Positions 1 to 8,312 of a DNA stretch of 64,000 nucleotides are shown one piece after another (position 1 is the stretch's first letter; every line of letters starts with the position of its first letter). The notes beneath the pieces are model-generated. The model ran no database searches and was not told the DNA's origin. It was given only the letters and a program-made list of their open reading frames with translations. The position numbers and the translations under genes were made by a program. Source of the stretch: Bacillus benzoevorans. Its GTDB lineage: Bacteria > Bacillota > Bacilli > Bacillales > Cytobacillaceae. Location: the NCBI RefSeq assembly GCF_014207535.1, contig NZ_JACHGK010000008.1, positions 124,001 to 188,000 of the forward strand, read 5' to 3'.

Positions 1-52
1 TTTGTGCAACAATAGCATAAATATAAAAATTCCATTAGTGATGCAAAATAAA

Positions 53-91
53 TGTGCGCGTTCTAGAAAGAACGCGCATGTATATATTTTA
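53..91 (+). terminator. Rho-independent terminator of the gene upstream of greA
   Basis: A nine-base-pair perfect GC-rich stem (56-64 with 69-77, loop AGAA) can be extended by A-T and wobble pairs and is followed by a T-rich run ending at 90. It probably ends the transcript entering from the left; in B. subtilis udk lies upstream of greA, but nothing of it is visible here. Confidence 0.75.
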
Positions 92-167
92 ATCAATAGC
101 AGATTTTGCACTTATTTATTACTACACCATCTATTGGGTTTGTGAATACTAGAAGGAGTGAAGGGTT

Positions 168-644
168 TTGGCAATAGAAAAAGAATTTCCAATGACGCAA
201 GCTGGGAAAGAAAAGCTTGAACAAGAACTAGAACAATTGAAAACGGTTAAACGGAAAGAAGTGGTAGAGCGGATTAAGATTGCCCGCAGTTTCGGTGACT
301 TATCCGAGAACTCTGAATATGATTCCGCAAAAGAAGAACAAGCTTTTGTGGAAGGTCGTATTACAACACTTGAAAATATGATCCGCAATGCAAAAATTAT
401 TTCCGAAGCTGAATTAAGCCGTGATACGGTTTCATTAGGAAGCTCTGTAACCTTCATCGAACTTCCGGATGGAGAGGAAGAAACCTACTCGATCGTGGGT
501 AGTGCGGAAGCAGATCCATTTGAAGGGAAAATATCCAATGATTCACCAATTGCAAAAAGCCTCTTAGGCCGTAAAATTGGAGAAGAAGTATCAGTATCCA
601 CTCCAGGCGGAGAAATGAATGTTCGAATTATTTCCATTAAATAA
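168..644 (+). CDS. greA: Transcription elongation factor GreA
   Basis: GreA binds the secondary channel of RNA polymerase and stimulates cleavage of backtracked transcripts. The 158-residue product has the family length: an N-terminal coiled coil (about 1-75, with the conserved acidic stretch around GDLSENSEYD) and a C-terminal FKBP-like domain (about 80-158). TTG at 168 is chosen because AGAAGGAGTG lies at the right distance and the reading MAIEKEFPMTQAGKEKL matches the family N-terminus. It is followed at once by a strong hairpin and then pbpI, the same order as in B. subtilis. Identification is firm. Confidence 0.96.
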   Translation: MAIEKEFPMTQAGKEKLEQELEQLKTVKRKEVVERIKIARSFGDLSENSEYDSAKEEQAFVEGRITTLENMIRNAKIISEAELSRDTVSLGSSVTFIELPDGEEETYSIVGSAEADPFEGKISNDSPIAKSLLGRKIGEEVSVSTPGGEMNVRIISIK

Positions 645-664
645 TTTGGCATGATCTGTTTATA

Positions 665-708
665 AAAACCACACCTCGTCAACACTTTTGACGAGGTGTT
701 TATTATTT
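665..708 (+). terminator. greA terminator that also carries the pbpI ribosome binding site
   Basis: Twelve perfect base pairs (671-682 with 688-699, five-base loop) flanked by an A-run and a T-rich tail make a standard intrinsic terminator. The 3' arm contains GAGGTG (693-698), the only good ribosome binding site for the ATG at 709, so the hairpin both terminates and hides the translation start of the next gene. Confidence 0.85.
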
Positions 709-2481
709 ATGTGGAAGAAAAGAGCCGTCTTTATTATATGTCTGTTTTTCATTTGCTTTTCATTATTGTTAGGAAGATTAATGCAGCTCCAGCTGTTTGC
801 AACAGAACATTTCTCAAAGCATAAGGTTAATTTACTGCAGGAAAGTGTTGCACAGCGCTCACAGGAGATCGTCATAGACAGCGGTCGAGGCGGGTTTCTC
901 GATAAAAACGGTAATCCGTTAACGCATCAATATATTCCGGTTTTGATCTTGTTTCCTTTTTTAAAGAAATCGGAATGGGATGCTATGAAGGTGGCAGACA
1001 TCCTTGGAGTTTCCAAGAATTCATTGACGGCGGAGGTTCAGAGGGCGAAAGAACCCTTTGTCTTCGGGACACCGAAGCCCCTTACTTTAACAAACAAACA
1101 GATGAAAGAAATAAACGGATTGCAAATTCCGGGAGTGTTTGCTGTAGAGAAAAAAGTTGAATTGCAGAATGACCTTGCGGAGCACCTAATTGGCATTACC
1201 GGGGAAAATAAACAGCTGTTGTCATCCAGATATCCGGGTAAGAATATTTCAGGGAAAACAGCGATCGGTTTGACGGGGATGGAGAAAAGCTTTGATGAGT
1301 TCCTGCTTCCGGAAGGGGAAGCTAAGCTTGTCTTTCATGTTGATGCAAGTGGCGGTCCCCTCTTTGGAATTAATGTAAAGTATGTGGAACCGGCAAATCC
1401 ATTTTACCCGATCAATGTGAAAACAACGATTGATTCCGACCTGCAGCGGAAGGCCGAAGAACTTGTTGATCAGTATGGGATAAAAAAAGGCGGATTGGTC
1501 CTTTTAGATATTGAAACCAACTCTGTGCTTGCCCTCGTTTCCCGGCCGGAAATTAACCGCAAGGACCCGTTTAATGAGCATACGGGCGGTATTACCAATG
1601 TGATGTTAAAGCAGCAAATCACAGGTTCAATTTTTAAAACGGTTGTTGCTGCAGCCGCCATCGATCATCAGCTTGATGACCCGACACGCCTGTTTAATTG
1701 CAGCAGAAAAATCAATGGGGAGCCGGATCTTCAGTATCAGTACGGGATGCTTAATTTTTCCGAAAGCTTTGCAAGAAGCTGTAATAATACATTTGCTACC
1801 CTGGCTAAAGAATTACAGAAGCTGGATGTAAACATCCTTGAGGAATATGCTAATAAGCTCTCTATTACCGGACCGGTCGGCTGGCAGGGAGACATTTATC
1901 ATTTTGAGGATTTTAAACAGATGCCAGAGGAAGAGAATGGGCGTGTTTTTCTAACTGAGGAAGCAAAAAAGGACCCGAATTTTGCGGCATTGACAGGAAT
2001 CGGTCAACATGAGGTGAGGGCAACACCGCTGGCTGTAGCGAATATGATGGCGACGATTGCCAGGGGCGGAAAAAAAGAAATGGTTCGATTTTCGTCGAAA
2101 ATTGAGTATAAAAACGGGGCGTCTCTGCTTAGTTTTAAGGAGCAGGAACTTCAAGGAGACACGATTTCTCCTTATACAGCATCAAAGCTGCAGAAGCTCC
2201 TTCGTGAAGTAGTAATGAACAAGGAGGGGACAGGAAGGTGGTTTCAAAATCTGCCGTTTGAAGTCGCGGGAAAATCAGGAACAGGTGAAACCGGAAAATA
2301 TACAAAGGATGGGGAACAACTCCATAACAAATGGTTTGCCGGCTATTTCCCTTTTCATAAACCGAAGTATGCCCTTGTTACAGTCAATCTAGATGTGCGC
2401 TCCAATGAAGGCGGAGTGAATCCATTGTTCGCGGATATGGTAAATTTCGTATATAAAAGCGATCAGGAAAATGCCAAATAA
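709..2481 (+). CDS. pbpI: Class B penicillin-binding protein, PbpI (YrrR)
   Basis: Peptidoglycan D,D-transpeptidase anchored in the membrane by one N-terminal helix (about residues 5-25). The three penicillin-binding motifs are present: SIFK with Ser307 as the expected nucleophile, SCN at 357-359, and KSGTGE starting at Lys522; the preceding 200 residues form the PBP dimerisation region. ATG 709 is preferred over the in-frame TTG at 688, which sits inside the terminator loop and has no binding site, giving 590 residues. Position between greA and yrrS matches B. subtilis pbpI, a minor PBP linked there to sporulation. The exact physiological role is inferred from that family. Confidence 0.9.
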   Translation: MWKKRAVFIICLFFICFSLLLGRLMQLQLFATEHFSKHKVNLLQESVAQRSQEIVIDSGRGGFLDKNGNPLTHQYIPVLILFPFLKKSEWDAMKVADILGVSKNSLTAEVQRAKEPFVFGTPKPLTLTNKQMKEINGLQIPGVFAVEKKVELQNDLAEHLIGITGENKQLLSSRYPGKNISGKTAIGLTGMEKSFDEFLLPEGEAKLVFHVDASGGPLFGINVKYVEPANPFYPINVKTTIDSDLQRKAEELVDQYGIKKGGLVLLDIETNSVLALVSRPEINRKDPFNEHTGGITNVMLKQQITGSIFKTVVAAAAIDHQLDDPTRLFNCSRKINGEPDLQYQYGMLNFSESFARSCNNTFATLAKELQKLDVNILEEYANKLSITGPVGWQGDIYHFEDFKQMPEEENGRVFLTEEAKKDPNFAALTGIGQHEVRATPLAVANMMATIARGGKKEMVRFSSKIEYKNGASLLSFKEQELQGDTISPYTASKLQKLLREVVMNKEGTGRWFQNLPFEVAGKSGTGETGKYTKDGEQLHNKWFAGYFPFHKPKYALVTVNLDVRSNEGGVNPLFADMVNFVYKSDQENAK

Positions 2482-2655
2482 TTCCTTTTGTTCTTTTCAA
2501 TTGTGGAACCTTGTGATATAGTATACTACATTTAATGAGGGACTCTGTTAATAGCCTCCTTTGTATAAGGTAGAAAAGGCTTATGATTTGATAGGGAGGC
2601 AGCTCCGACTGTACAATATGTACAAGCAGCTATTTTTTGAGAGAGGAGAATGATG

Positions 2656-3348
2656 ATGAAAGACGAGCAGCAACCTTTTCACAATTCTCGTATAAAGCAA
2701 AGAGAGAAGAGACGTAAAACGAATATTATTTTAAACAGCTTGATTGTGATTGTATTGTTACTAATTGTCATCGTTTCAGTACAGATTTTTTTTAAGGATG
2801 ACAAAAAGACTGCTTCTGTTGCCACTGAAGAGCAAGTGGCGACAGAGAAGGAGCCTGGTACTTTAGAGCATTCGAACAAGGCTGACAAAGCGGATGATAT
2901 AAATAAGGACACTGCTTCAGCAGAAAATAGAAATAAAACGGCAGCATCAAAGGATAATGAAGACGAAAAGAATCCAGCAGATAAAGACAGTGATAAAAAG
3001 GATGCAAAGGTGAAAGAGGACAGTGAAATCGTTACTGAAGGCGGAAATGACCCGGATGTGAAGAAAACGATTGTAAACCCTGCTTGGGAACCTGTCGGCA
3101 CCGCTCAGACCGGGGAACACTCCAATAGTTACGGCGGTGTTGACTGGGATGAAATGGTACAGGCGATTAGTTATGCAACCGGGATTGATCAAGGCAATAT
3201 GACCATTCATTACCTCGGCAACAATGGAGAGAATAAATCTGTTGGTACGATCCAGGCGAAGGATACGAAACAGAAATATCGTGTTTACATTGAATGGGTG
3301 GATGAAAAAGGCTGGAAGCCGACGTTAGTCGAAGAATTAACAGAGTAA
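2656..3348 (+). CDS. yrrS: YrrS-like membrane-anchored protein (DUF1510)
   Basis: Predicted single-pass membrane protein of unknown function. After a basic N-terminus (KQREKRRK) comes one hydrophobic segment at about residues 25-45, then a long Lys/Asp/Glu-rich linker and a more ordered C-terminal part (about 140-230) that should be outside the cell. Three consecutive ATG codons occur at 2650-2658; the third has the best spacing from AGAGGAGA. It follows pbpI as in B. subtilis, which suggests a cell-envelope role (inference). The linker is of low complexity, so alignment evidence would rest on the C-terminal domain. Confidence 0.85.
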   Translation: MKDEQQPFHNSRIKQREKRRKTNIILNSLIVIVLLLIVIVSVQIFFKDDKKTASVATEEQVATEKEPGTLEHSNKADKADDINKDTASAENRNKTAASKDNEDEKNPADKDSDKKDAKVKEDSEIVTEGGNDPDVKKTIVNPAWEPVGTAQTGEHSNSYGGVDWDEMVQAISYATGIDQGNMTIHYLGNNGENKSVGTIQAKDTKQKYRVYIEWVDEKGWKPTLVEELTE

Positions 3349-3379
3349 AGTGGAGATAAGACTCCACTTTATTTTTTTG
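3346..3379. terminator. Terminator between yrrS and yrzA
   Basis: Ten-base-pair stem (3346-3355 with 3362-3371) followed by seven T residues on the plus strand. It overlaps both the yrrS stop region and the 3' end of the convergent yrzA, so it may serve both. Confidence 0.8.
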
Positions 3380-3575
3380 CTTTGAAATGAACCACTGCGG
3401 AGTAAAAAGGCTTTCCATTTTCATCAACATGCATTTGATGGGAAACGGAATGGACACTTATAAGCAGAGCCTTGTTATGATCAATTTGCTCATTAATTTT
3501 CTTTTCCAGTGTTTTGAGGTCATTTCCTGCAAAAAATTCAATTTTATCCTCGATTAAATCAAATTTAAAATCCAT
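3369..3575 (-). CDS. yrzA: YrzA family protein (DUF2536)
   Basis: Small cytoplasmic protein of 68 residues with no known function. The sequence, starting MDFKFDLIEDKIEFFAGNDL and ending in an HFKAKK tail, fits the DUF2536 family. ATG 3575 is preceded on the minus strand by AAAGGATGAG. It lies convergent to yrrS, the same position yrzA has in B. subtilis. There are no membrane segments or cysteines. Confidence 0.82.
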   Translation of the reverse strand: MDFKFDLIEDKIEFFAGNDLKTLEKKINEQIDHNKALLISVHSVSHQMHVDENGKPFYSAVVHFKAKK

Positions 3576-3924
3576 ATAGACTCATCCTTTCGGTTGCACT
3601 CTGCCCCTCCATTTTAACGCACTTTTAAATCTGGATACAATCTAAAAGACTGCTGAAAGCTTCTGCTATAGAAAGATGCTTCCAAGTGGTGGTAAAATAG
3701 TGGTTGCGGAAGCCAGCAAAGAATTTGTTTTCACTGTTTTTTTAAAGGTACATAAAGTATTGAAAAATTGTTTATCGTTTAGCAGAAGACATGCAGCGTG
3801 AATACTATAAACTATAGCGGTATTCTCATCTATTTTCGTAAACGAAAGACACTTATCGAATGGGAATAAAACAATGATTTTGTCTGGGTTGAAATAAAAA
3901 GATAAAGAGAGGTTAAATAATACA
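3576..3924. other. Intergenic region upstream of mtnN, no gene found
   Basis: AT-rich stretch of 349 bases between divergent yrzA and mtnN. In B. subtilis the methyltransferase gene yrrT sits here and heads the mtnN operon; no reading frame with a methyltransferase motif is present in any frame. The promoter of mtnN-mccA-mccB is expected here, but I could not find a convincing -35/-10 pair or a CymR-type operator. Confidence 0.6.
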
Positions 3925-4626
3925 ATGAAAATCGCAATTATTGGAGCAATGGAAGAAGAAGTAGTTTTATTAAGAGACAAGATAGAGAACAAAACAGTGG
4001 AAGTGATAGCAGGTTGTGAATATACTTCCGGCATGATGAATGGTGTTGAGGTTGTTTTGCTTCGATCCGGAATTGGAAAAGTAAATGCAGCCATGTCAAC
4101 AACGATTTTACTCGATAAATACCAGCCTGATTTTGTCATTAATACAGGTTCAGCCGGCGGTTCAGAGGAGAGTTTAAATGTTGGGGATATCGTGATTTCT
4201 ACAGAGGTGCGCCATCATGATGTTGATGTAACTGCATTTGATTATGAGTATGGCCAAGTACCACAACTGCCGCCCGCTTTTCTTGCTGATGAGGAATTGG
4301 TTAAAGTCGCTTGGGAAGGGGCCAAGGAACTTCAAGGGGTTCAGGTTGTGCAGGGATTAATTGCATCAGGAGATATTTTTGTCAATGAACTGGCAGTAGT
4401 TGAAAATATTCGTGATAAGTTCAATGTAGTTAAGGCGGTTGAAATGGAAGCTGCAGCCATTGCACAGGTATGCTATCAATTTGGAGTTCCTTTTGTCATT
4501 ATTCGTTCTCTGTCTGATATTGCCGGAAAGGAATCGAATATTTCTTTTGATCAGTATCTAGAAAAAGCAGCTCTTCATTCTGCAAATCTTGTGATGAAAA
4601 TGGCGGCGTTGTTGAAAGTACGGTAA
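3925..4626 (+). CDS. mtnN: 5'-methylthioadenosine/S-adenosylhomocysteine nucleosidase
   Basis: Cytosolic enzyme that removes adenine from S-adenosylhomocysteine and methylthioadenosine, feeding the activated-methyl recycling and methionine-to-cysteine pathways. The 233-residue length is typical. The catalytic pair is visible as Glu12 in GAMEEEV and Asp198 in RSLSDIAG, and the substrate motif EMEAAA is at about 173-178. ATG 3925 follows AGAGAGG. Directly upstream of mccA and mccB, it forms the first gene of a reverse trans-sulfuration operon. Confidence 0.96.
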   Translation: MKIAIIGAMEEEVVLLRDKIENKTVEVIAGCEYTSGMMNGVEVVLLRSGIGKVNAAMSTTILLDKYQPDFVINTGSAGGSEESLNVGDIVISTEVRHHDVDVTAFDYEYGQVPQLPPAFLADEELVKVAWEGAKELQGVQVVQGLIASGDIFVNELAVVENIRDKFNVVKAVEMEAAAIAQVCYQFGVPFVIIRSLSDIAGKESNISFDQYLEKAALHSANLVMKMAALLKVR

Positions 4627-4647
4627 GGGCAAAAGGGGAGGAGCTTT

Positions 4648-5571
4648 TTGCAGATTTTTCATAATGTCCATGAGTTAATTGGGAATACGCCTGTAGTTGA
4701 AATCAGTCAATTTCCCTTAAAACAAGGGGTACGCTTATTTGCGAAGCTGGAATATTTGAATCCCGGCGGCAGTGTGAAGGACCGCTTGGGGATGGAACTA
4801 CTGGAGGATGCCTTCCAAAGCGGGAAGCTGCGAAAGGGAGGAACGTTGATTGAGCCAACAGCAGGTAATACAGGAATCGGATTAGCACTTGCAGCCATTA
4901 ACCATGATATTAACGTTCTCCTAGTCGTCCCTGAAAAGTTTAGTATTGAAAAACAAACCATTATGAAAGCTTTAGGTGCATCCATTGTGACAACCCCGGC
5001 AGAAAAAGGAATGAAGGGGGCAATTGAAAAGGCTCAGGAACTGGCAGGTGTTATTCCAGGGGCTTATTGTCCGCAGCAATTCGCTAACCGCGCCAACCCG
5101 GCAACCTATTATAAGACATTAGGACCTGAGCTGTGGGAAACAATGGAAGGCCGTATTGATGTCTTTATAGCAGGAGCCGGAACTGGCGGTACTTTTATGG
5201 GAACATCGCGTTTTTTAAAAGAAAAAAACCCTGAAATTAAAACTGTCATCGTCGAACCAGAAGGATCCATCTTAAACGGAGGAACGCCCGGTCCGCATAA
5301 AACAGAGGGAATTGGAATGGAGTTTCTGCCTGAATACATGGATCCCGCTTACTTTGATCAAATATATACCGTTTCGGATAAAGCCGCCATCCACTATGTC
5401 AAGGAAGCGGCTGTTAAAGCAGGGCTGCTAATAGGCAGCTCATCCGGTGCTGCACTATTTGCAGCTTTAGAAGAAGCAGCTATTGCGGCTTCGGGCAGCC
5501 ATATTGTTGTCGTATTTCCGGATGGAAGTGAACGTTATTTGAGCAAAAAGATTTATGAAGGCGGGGTATGA
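4648..5571 (+). CDS. mccA: Cystathionine beta-synthase (O-acetylserine-dependent), MccA
   Basis: PLP enzyme of the cysteine synthase fold that condenses homocysteine with O-acetylserine to cystathionine. Lys44 in GGSVKDR is the expected PLP lysine and TAGNTGIG is the substrate loop; 307 residues is the usual length. The start is TTG 4648 behind GGGGAGGAG. The neighbours mtnN and mccB separate it from ordinary CysK, which is similar in sequence; that assignment therefore rests partly on context. Confidence 0.88.
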   Translation: MQIFHNVHELIGNTPVVEISQFPLKQGVRLFAKLEYLNPGGSVKDRLGMELLEDAFQSGKLRKGGTLIEPTAGNTGIGLALAAINHDINVLLVVPEKFSIEKQTIMKALGASIVTTPAEKGMKGAIEKAQELAGVIPGAYCPQQFANRANPATYYKTLGPELWETMEGRIDVFIAGAGTGGTFMGTSRFLKEKNPEIKTVIVEPEGSILNGGTPGPHKTEGIGMEFLPEYMDPAYFDQIYTVSDKAAIHYVKEAAVKAGLLIGSSSGAALFAALEEAAIAASGSHIVVVFPDGSERYLSKKIYEGGV

Positions 5572-5574
5572 CGA

Positions 5575-6711
5575 ATGAAGCGGAAAACAAAACTGATTCA
5601 TGGCGGGATTGCGGAGGATCCACAGACAGGTGCGGTGTCTGTACCCATTTATCAGGTAAGTACCTATAAACAGGACGGAATCGGCGGGCATAAGGGGTAC
5701 GAATATTCCCGCACTGGCAACCCGACAAGACATGGAGTAGAAGAATTAATCAAGGATTTGGAAGGCGGCACAGCCGGATTTGCCTTTGGCTCCGGAATGG
5801 CAGCTATTACGGCCGTTGTGATGCTGTTAAACAGCGGGGATCATATCATACTGACAGATGACGTCTATGGCGGAACCTTCCGTGTGATCACAAAGGTATT
5901 GAACCGTTTTGGGATAGAGTATAGCTTTGTTGATTCGAGTGCCATGGAAAAGGTGGAAAAAGGAATCCGTAAAAATACGAAAGCCATCTTCATCGAAACT
6001 CCGACTAACCCATTATTAAAGATTACGGATATTGCGGCAGCGGCTCGGCTGGCGAAGAAACATCAGCTGTTGACGATTGTCGATAATACATTTGCCACCC
6101 CTTACTGGCAGAACCCGCTGGAACTTGGTGCCGATATTGTCCTCCACTCGGCAACGAAATATTTAGGCGGTCATAGCGATGTTGTTGCCGGGCTTGCTGT
6201 CGTGAATAGCCAGGAATTAGCCAAGGAGCTTCATTTTATCCAAAATTCGACTGGCGCGGTTCTTGGACCGCAGGATTCATGGCTTTTAATGAGAGGAATC
6301 AAAACCCTTGCAGTCAGAATGGAAGAGCATGAAAAAAATACAAAGGTGATTACGGACTTTCTTCTGCAGCATCCAGCGGTCGCACAAGTCTATTATCCTG
6401 GTCTTGAATCGCATCCGGACCACAGGACGGCAAAGCAGCAATCACGCGGTTTCGGAGGCATGGTTTCTTTTGATACAGGAAGCGGGGAAAAGGCGGAAAG
6501 GCTCCTGAAAAAAGTGAAACTCTTTACGCTGGCGGAAAGCCTTGGTGCCGTCGAGAGTTTAATCTCTCTTCCCGCTAAAATGACGCATGCTTCCATTCCA
6601 GCTGAAAGACGTGCAGAACTCGGAATCACAGATGGTCTTGTCCGGATCTCCGTTGGCCTAGAAGATGTCGAGGATCTAATCGAAGACTTAACCCATGCTC
6701 TGGAAGACTAA
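5575..6711 (+). CDS. mccB: Cystathionine gamma-lyase / homocysteine gamma-lyase, MccB
   Basis: PLP-dependent trans-sulfuration enzyme that splits cystathionine to cysteine and 2-oxobutyrate. Lys195 in SATKYLGGH is the PLP lysine; YSRTGNPTR (about 45-53) and the glycine-rich FGSGMAA are family signatures. 378 residues fits the family. ATG 5575 is three bases after the mccA stop, so the two are translationally coupled. Other members of the family, such as cystathionine gamma-synthase, look alike; the operon supports the lyase. Confidence 0.9.
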   Translation: MKRKTKLIHGGIAEDPQTGAVSVPIYQVSTYKQDGIGGHKGYEYSRTGNPTRHGVEELIKDLEGGTAGFAFGSGMAAITAVVMLLNSGDHIILTDDVYGGTFRVITKVLNRFGIEYSFVDSSAMEKVEKGIRKNTKAIFIETPTNPLLKITDIAAAARLAKKHQLLTIVDNTFATPYWQNPLELGADIVLHSATKYLGGHSDVVAGLAVVNSQELAKELHFIQNSTGAVLGPQDSWLLMRGIKTLAVRMEEHEKNTKVITDFLLQHPAVAQVYYPGLESHPDHRTAKQQSRGFGGMVSFDTGSGEKAERLLKKVKLFTLAESLGAVESLISLPAKMTHASIPAERRAELGITDGLVRISVGLEDVEDLIEDLTHALED

Positions 6712-6723
6712 ATCCAACACAAG

Positions 6724-6776
6724 AAAAGAGGTAGGAAATCTGGTCGTCAAACCAGAAATCACACCTCTTTTATTTT
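6724..6776 (+). terminator. Terminator of the mtnN-mccA-mccB operon
   Basis: Long two-part hairpin: AAAAGAGGT (6724-6732) pairs with ACCTCTTTT (6763-6771) and an inner TCTGGT/ACCAGA stem closes the loop. A T-rich tail follows. Confidence 0.85.
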
Positions 6777-7022
6777 TCCCATAAACCCAAAAATCATTGA
6801 AGGCTGGGAAAAGCCGCAAACTAAACAAATAAAAGTACTGCGTCCAAATTCATCCTCACCACAGAGTGAAGCCAAGCTTCACGAACCCTCTAAGCCCTGC
6901 CATCCAAAAACCCCATGATTGTTATTATTTACATACGCCTGCTATTTGTTATTTATGATACAGTAGTCTAGTAGATTAGCAGTATACTTATGATTGGTAT
7001 CATGGATAAAGCGGGTGACCAA

Positions 7023-7292
7023 ATGCAGAGGGTAAAGCAATATTACGAAAAAATGATTGATTTTAAAGGTTATGGGATTGTGACGCTTTGTGCCAGCATT
7101 TTTTTCTATTTGGGACTTATCATTCCTTCAGCAGCGAAAAGTCAAATCGAGATCACGGTGATGATGGCGGGTTCCATTGTTTTTCTATTTGGTTCAATCT
7201 TCTTCTTTTCCTCTTCCACGACCTATCGCAAAAAGCTTCTGGAAACAGAAGAAGGTCAAGAATATTTATTTAAAAAGGAAAATATCTCATAA
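7023..7292 (+). CDS. yrhC: YrhC family small membrane protein
   Basis: Protein of 89 residues with two hydrophobic helices (about 18-37 and 46-64) separated by a short loop, then a charged tail. It fits the YrhC family, whose function is unknown and which follows mccB in B. subtilis as here. The longer frame starts at 6990, but only ATG 7023 has a binding site (GGGTGA) at proper distance, and the resulting start with YEKMIDFKGYG resembles the family N-terminus. It is separated from mccB by a terminator, so it probably has its own promoter. Confidence 0.78.
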   Translation: MQRVKQYYEKMIDFKGYGIVTLCASIFFYLGLIIPSAAKSQIEITVMMAGSIVFLFGSIFFFSSSTTYRKKLLETEEGQEYLFKKENIS

Positions 7293-7357
7293 AGCGTTCT
7301 TTCATGAAAACATGTACTTTGGGCAAGCTATAGATATTCATCAAAGGGGTGGAATAG

Positions 7358-7435
7358 ATGTTGTTGATGGTGTTGTCTTTTAGCGTTTGCAGTGTCATTG
7401 GCTGTATTATTGCCGCGGAAGTAAGTGCTGAATAG
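7358..7435 (+). CDS. Candidate 25-residue hydrophobic peptide
   Basis: Short ORF behind a strong binding site (AAAGGGGTGGA, 7343-7353). The 25-residue product starts MLLMVLSFSV, continues through a Cys-containing hydrophobic segment (CSVIGCII) and ends AAEVSAE, so it would be a single membrane helix. A stem-loop with a T-run follows directly at the stop codon. I do not recognise the family. The good ribosome binding site and dedicated terminator support translation, but length alone gives weak statistics. Confidence 0.5.
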   Translation: MLLMVLSFSVCSVIGCIIAAEVSAE

Positions 7436-7460
7436 GGCCGCAATGGTCCTTTTTCTTTCT
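7434..7460 (+). terminator. Terminator after the 25-residue ORF
   Basis: Six-base-pair stem AGGGCC (7434-7439) with GGTCCT (7445-7450), one G-T pair, five-base loop, followed by TTTTCTTTCTT. It lies between the plus-strand small ORF and the 3' end of minus-strand sigK. Confidence 0.6.
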
Positions 7461-7469
7461 TATCCCAAG

Positions 7470-8189
7470 CTAGTCAAATCGTTTGCGTTTTTCTTTTTCT
7501 GCGCGGTAGAATTCGTGAAACATCTTCATCAATGCCCTTTTCTCGATCCTTGATACATAGCTCCGCGAAATTCCAAGTTCTTTGGCAATTTCCCGCTGTG
7601 TTTTCTCCTTCTGAAGATCAAGACCAAAACGGCCGATAATCACTTCTTTTTCTCGTTCATCCAGGACATCGATATACTCCTTCACTTTTTCAAGCTCCAT
7701 ATTCAGCTGAATGGTATTCACGACGTCTTCTGATTCAGATTTCAGGACATCAATTAACGATATTTCATTCCCTTCTTTATCCTGGCCAATTGGGTCGTGT
7801 AAAGAAACGTCTTTCTTTGTTTTCTTTAATGCTCTTAAGTGCATCAGGATTTCATTCTCAATACATCGTGCTGCATAGGTGGCTAGTTTTGTTCCCTTTC
7901 CTTCAGAATAGCTTTCAATCGCTTTAATGAGCCCAATCGTCCCGATGGAAATTAAATCTTCTGCATCTTCACCTGTATTTTCAAATTTTTTCACAATATG
8001 GGCCACGAGACGTAAATTATGTTCAATCAGCATATTCCGGGCGTGGGAATCGCCTTCAGCCATTAATTGCAGAAATTTCTTTTCCTCTGCAGGAGACAGC
8101 GGCTGCGGAAAGGCATTGTTTTTCACATAGGAAACGAGAAAAATGATTTCTTTAATGATGTAGCCCAGTGCTGTAAGAAGTCCGGACAT
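7470..8189 (-). CDS. sigK: Pro-sigma-K, late mother-cell sporulation sigma factor
   Basis: RNA polymerase sigma factor that drives late mother-cell genes (coat, cortex, mother-cell lysis). The 239-residue protein begins with a hydrophobic pro-sequence; the expected SpoIVFB cleavage site is after Ser20 in FLVS-YVKNN, the same position as in B. subtilis. Regions 2 (GTKLATYAAR) and 4 (GISRSYVSRIEKRALMK) are complete. The frame is continuous, so there is no skin element splitting it into spoIVCB and spoIIIC. ATG 8189 follows GGAGGTG. A sigma-E-like promoter lies upstream. Confidence 0.97.
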   Translation of the reverse strand: MSGLLTALGYIIKEIIFLVSYVKNNAFPQPLSPAEEKKFLQLMAEGDSHARNMLIEHNLRLVAHIVKKFENTGEDAEDLISIGTIGLIKAIESYSEGKGTKLATYAARCIENEILMHLRALKKTKKDVSLHDPIGQDKEGNEISLIDVLKSESEDVVNTIQLNMELEKVKEYIDVLDEREKEVIIGRFGLDLQKEKTQREIAKELGISRSYVSRIEKRALMKMFHEFYRAEKEKRKRFD

Positions 8190-8227
8190 GAAATCACCTC
8201 CACATGATCATGCAGACTGTTAACTAA

Positions 8228-8256
8228 TGTGTATGTTATAAACAGCAAGTATTTGC
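8228..8256 (-). promoter_or_regulatory. Candidate sigma-E promoter of sigK
   Basis: On the minus strand CATACACA (8228-8235) matches the sigma-E -10 pattern CATACAnT at seven of eight positions, and GCAAATACTT (8247-8256) is a partial -35. sigK is known to be under sigma-E in the family; the match itself is only fair, and the spacing is short. Confidence 0.45.
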
Positions 8257-8312
8257 CTGTCCAGCAAAAATAAACAAGTTCATACTATGCGGCAGGCGGA
8301 AAAATAAAAAAT

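Noticed and set aside
106..135. Possible greA promoter (TTGCAC with TCTATT)
   Set aside because: The -10 matches the consensus at only four positions and the spacer is 18; too weak to call.
2488..2527. Possible sigma-A promoter before yrrS (TTGTGG, TATACT)
   Set aside because: Spacer would be 15 bases and the -35 is poor; not enough to list.
3666..4139. Minus-strand ORF of 157 residues across the mtnN start
   Set aside because: Half of it lies antisense in mtnN; low-complexity Ser/Phe/Ile composition, no binding site and no recognisable motif.
6777..6989. Search for a small gene or operator before yrhC
   Set aside because: No frame with binding site and no clear -35/-10 pair could be supported.
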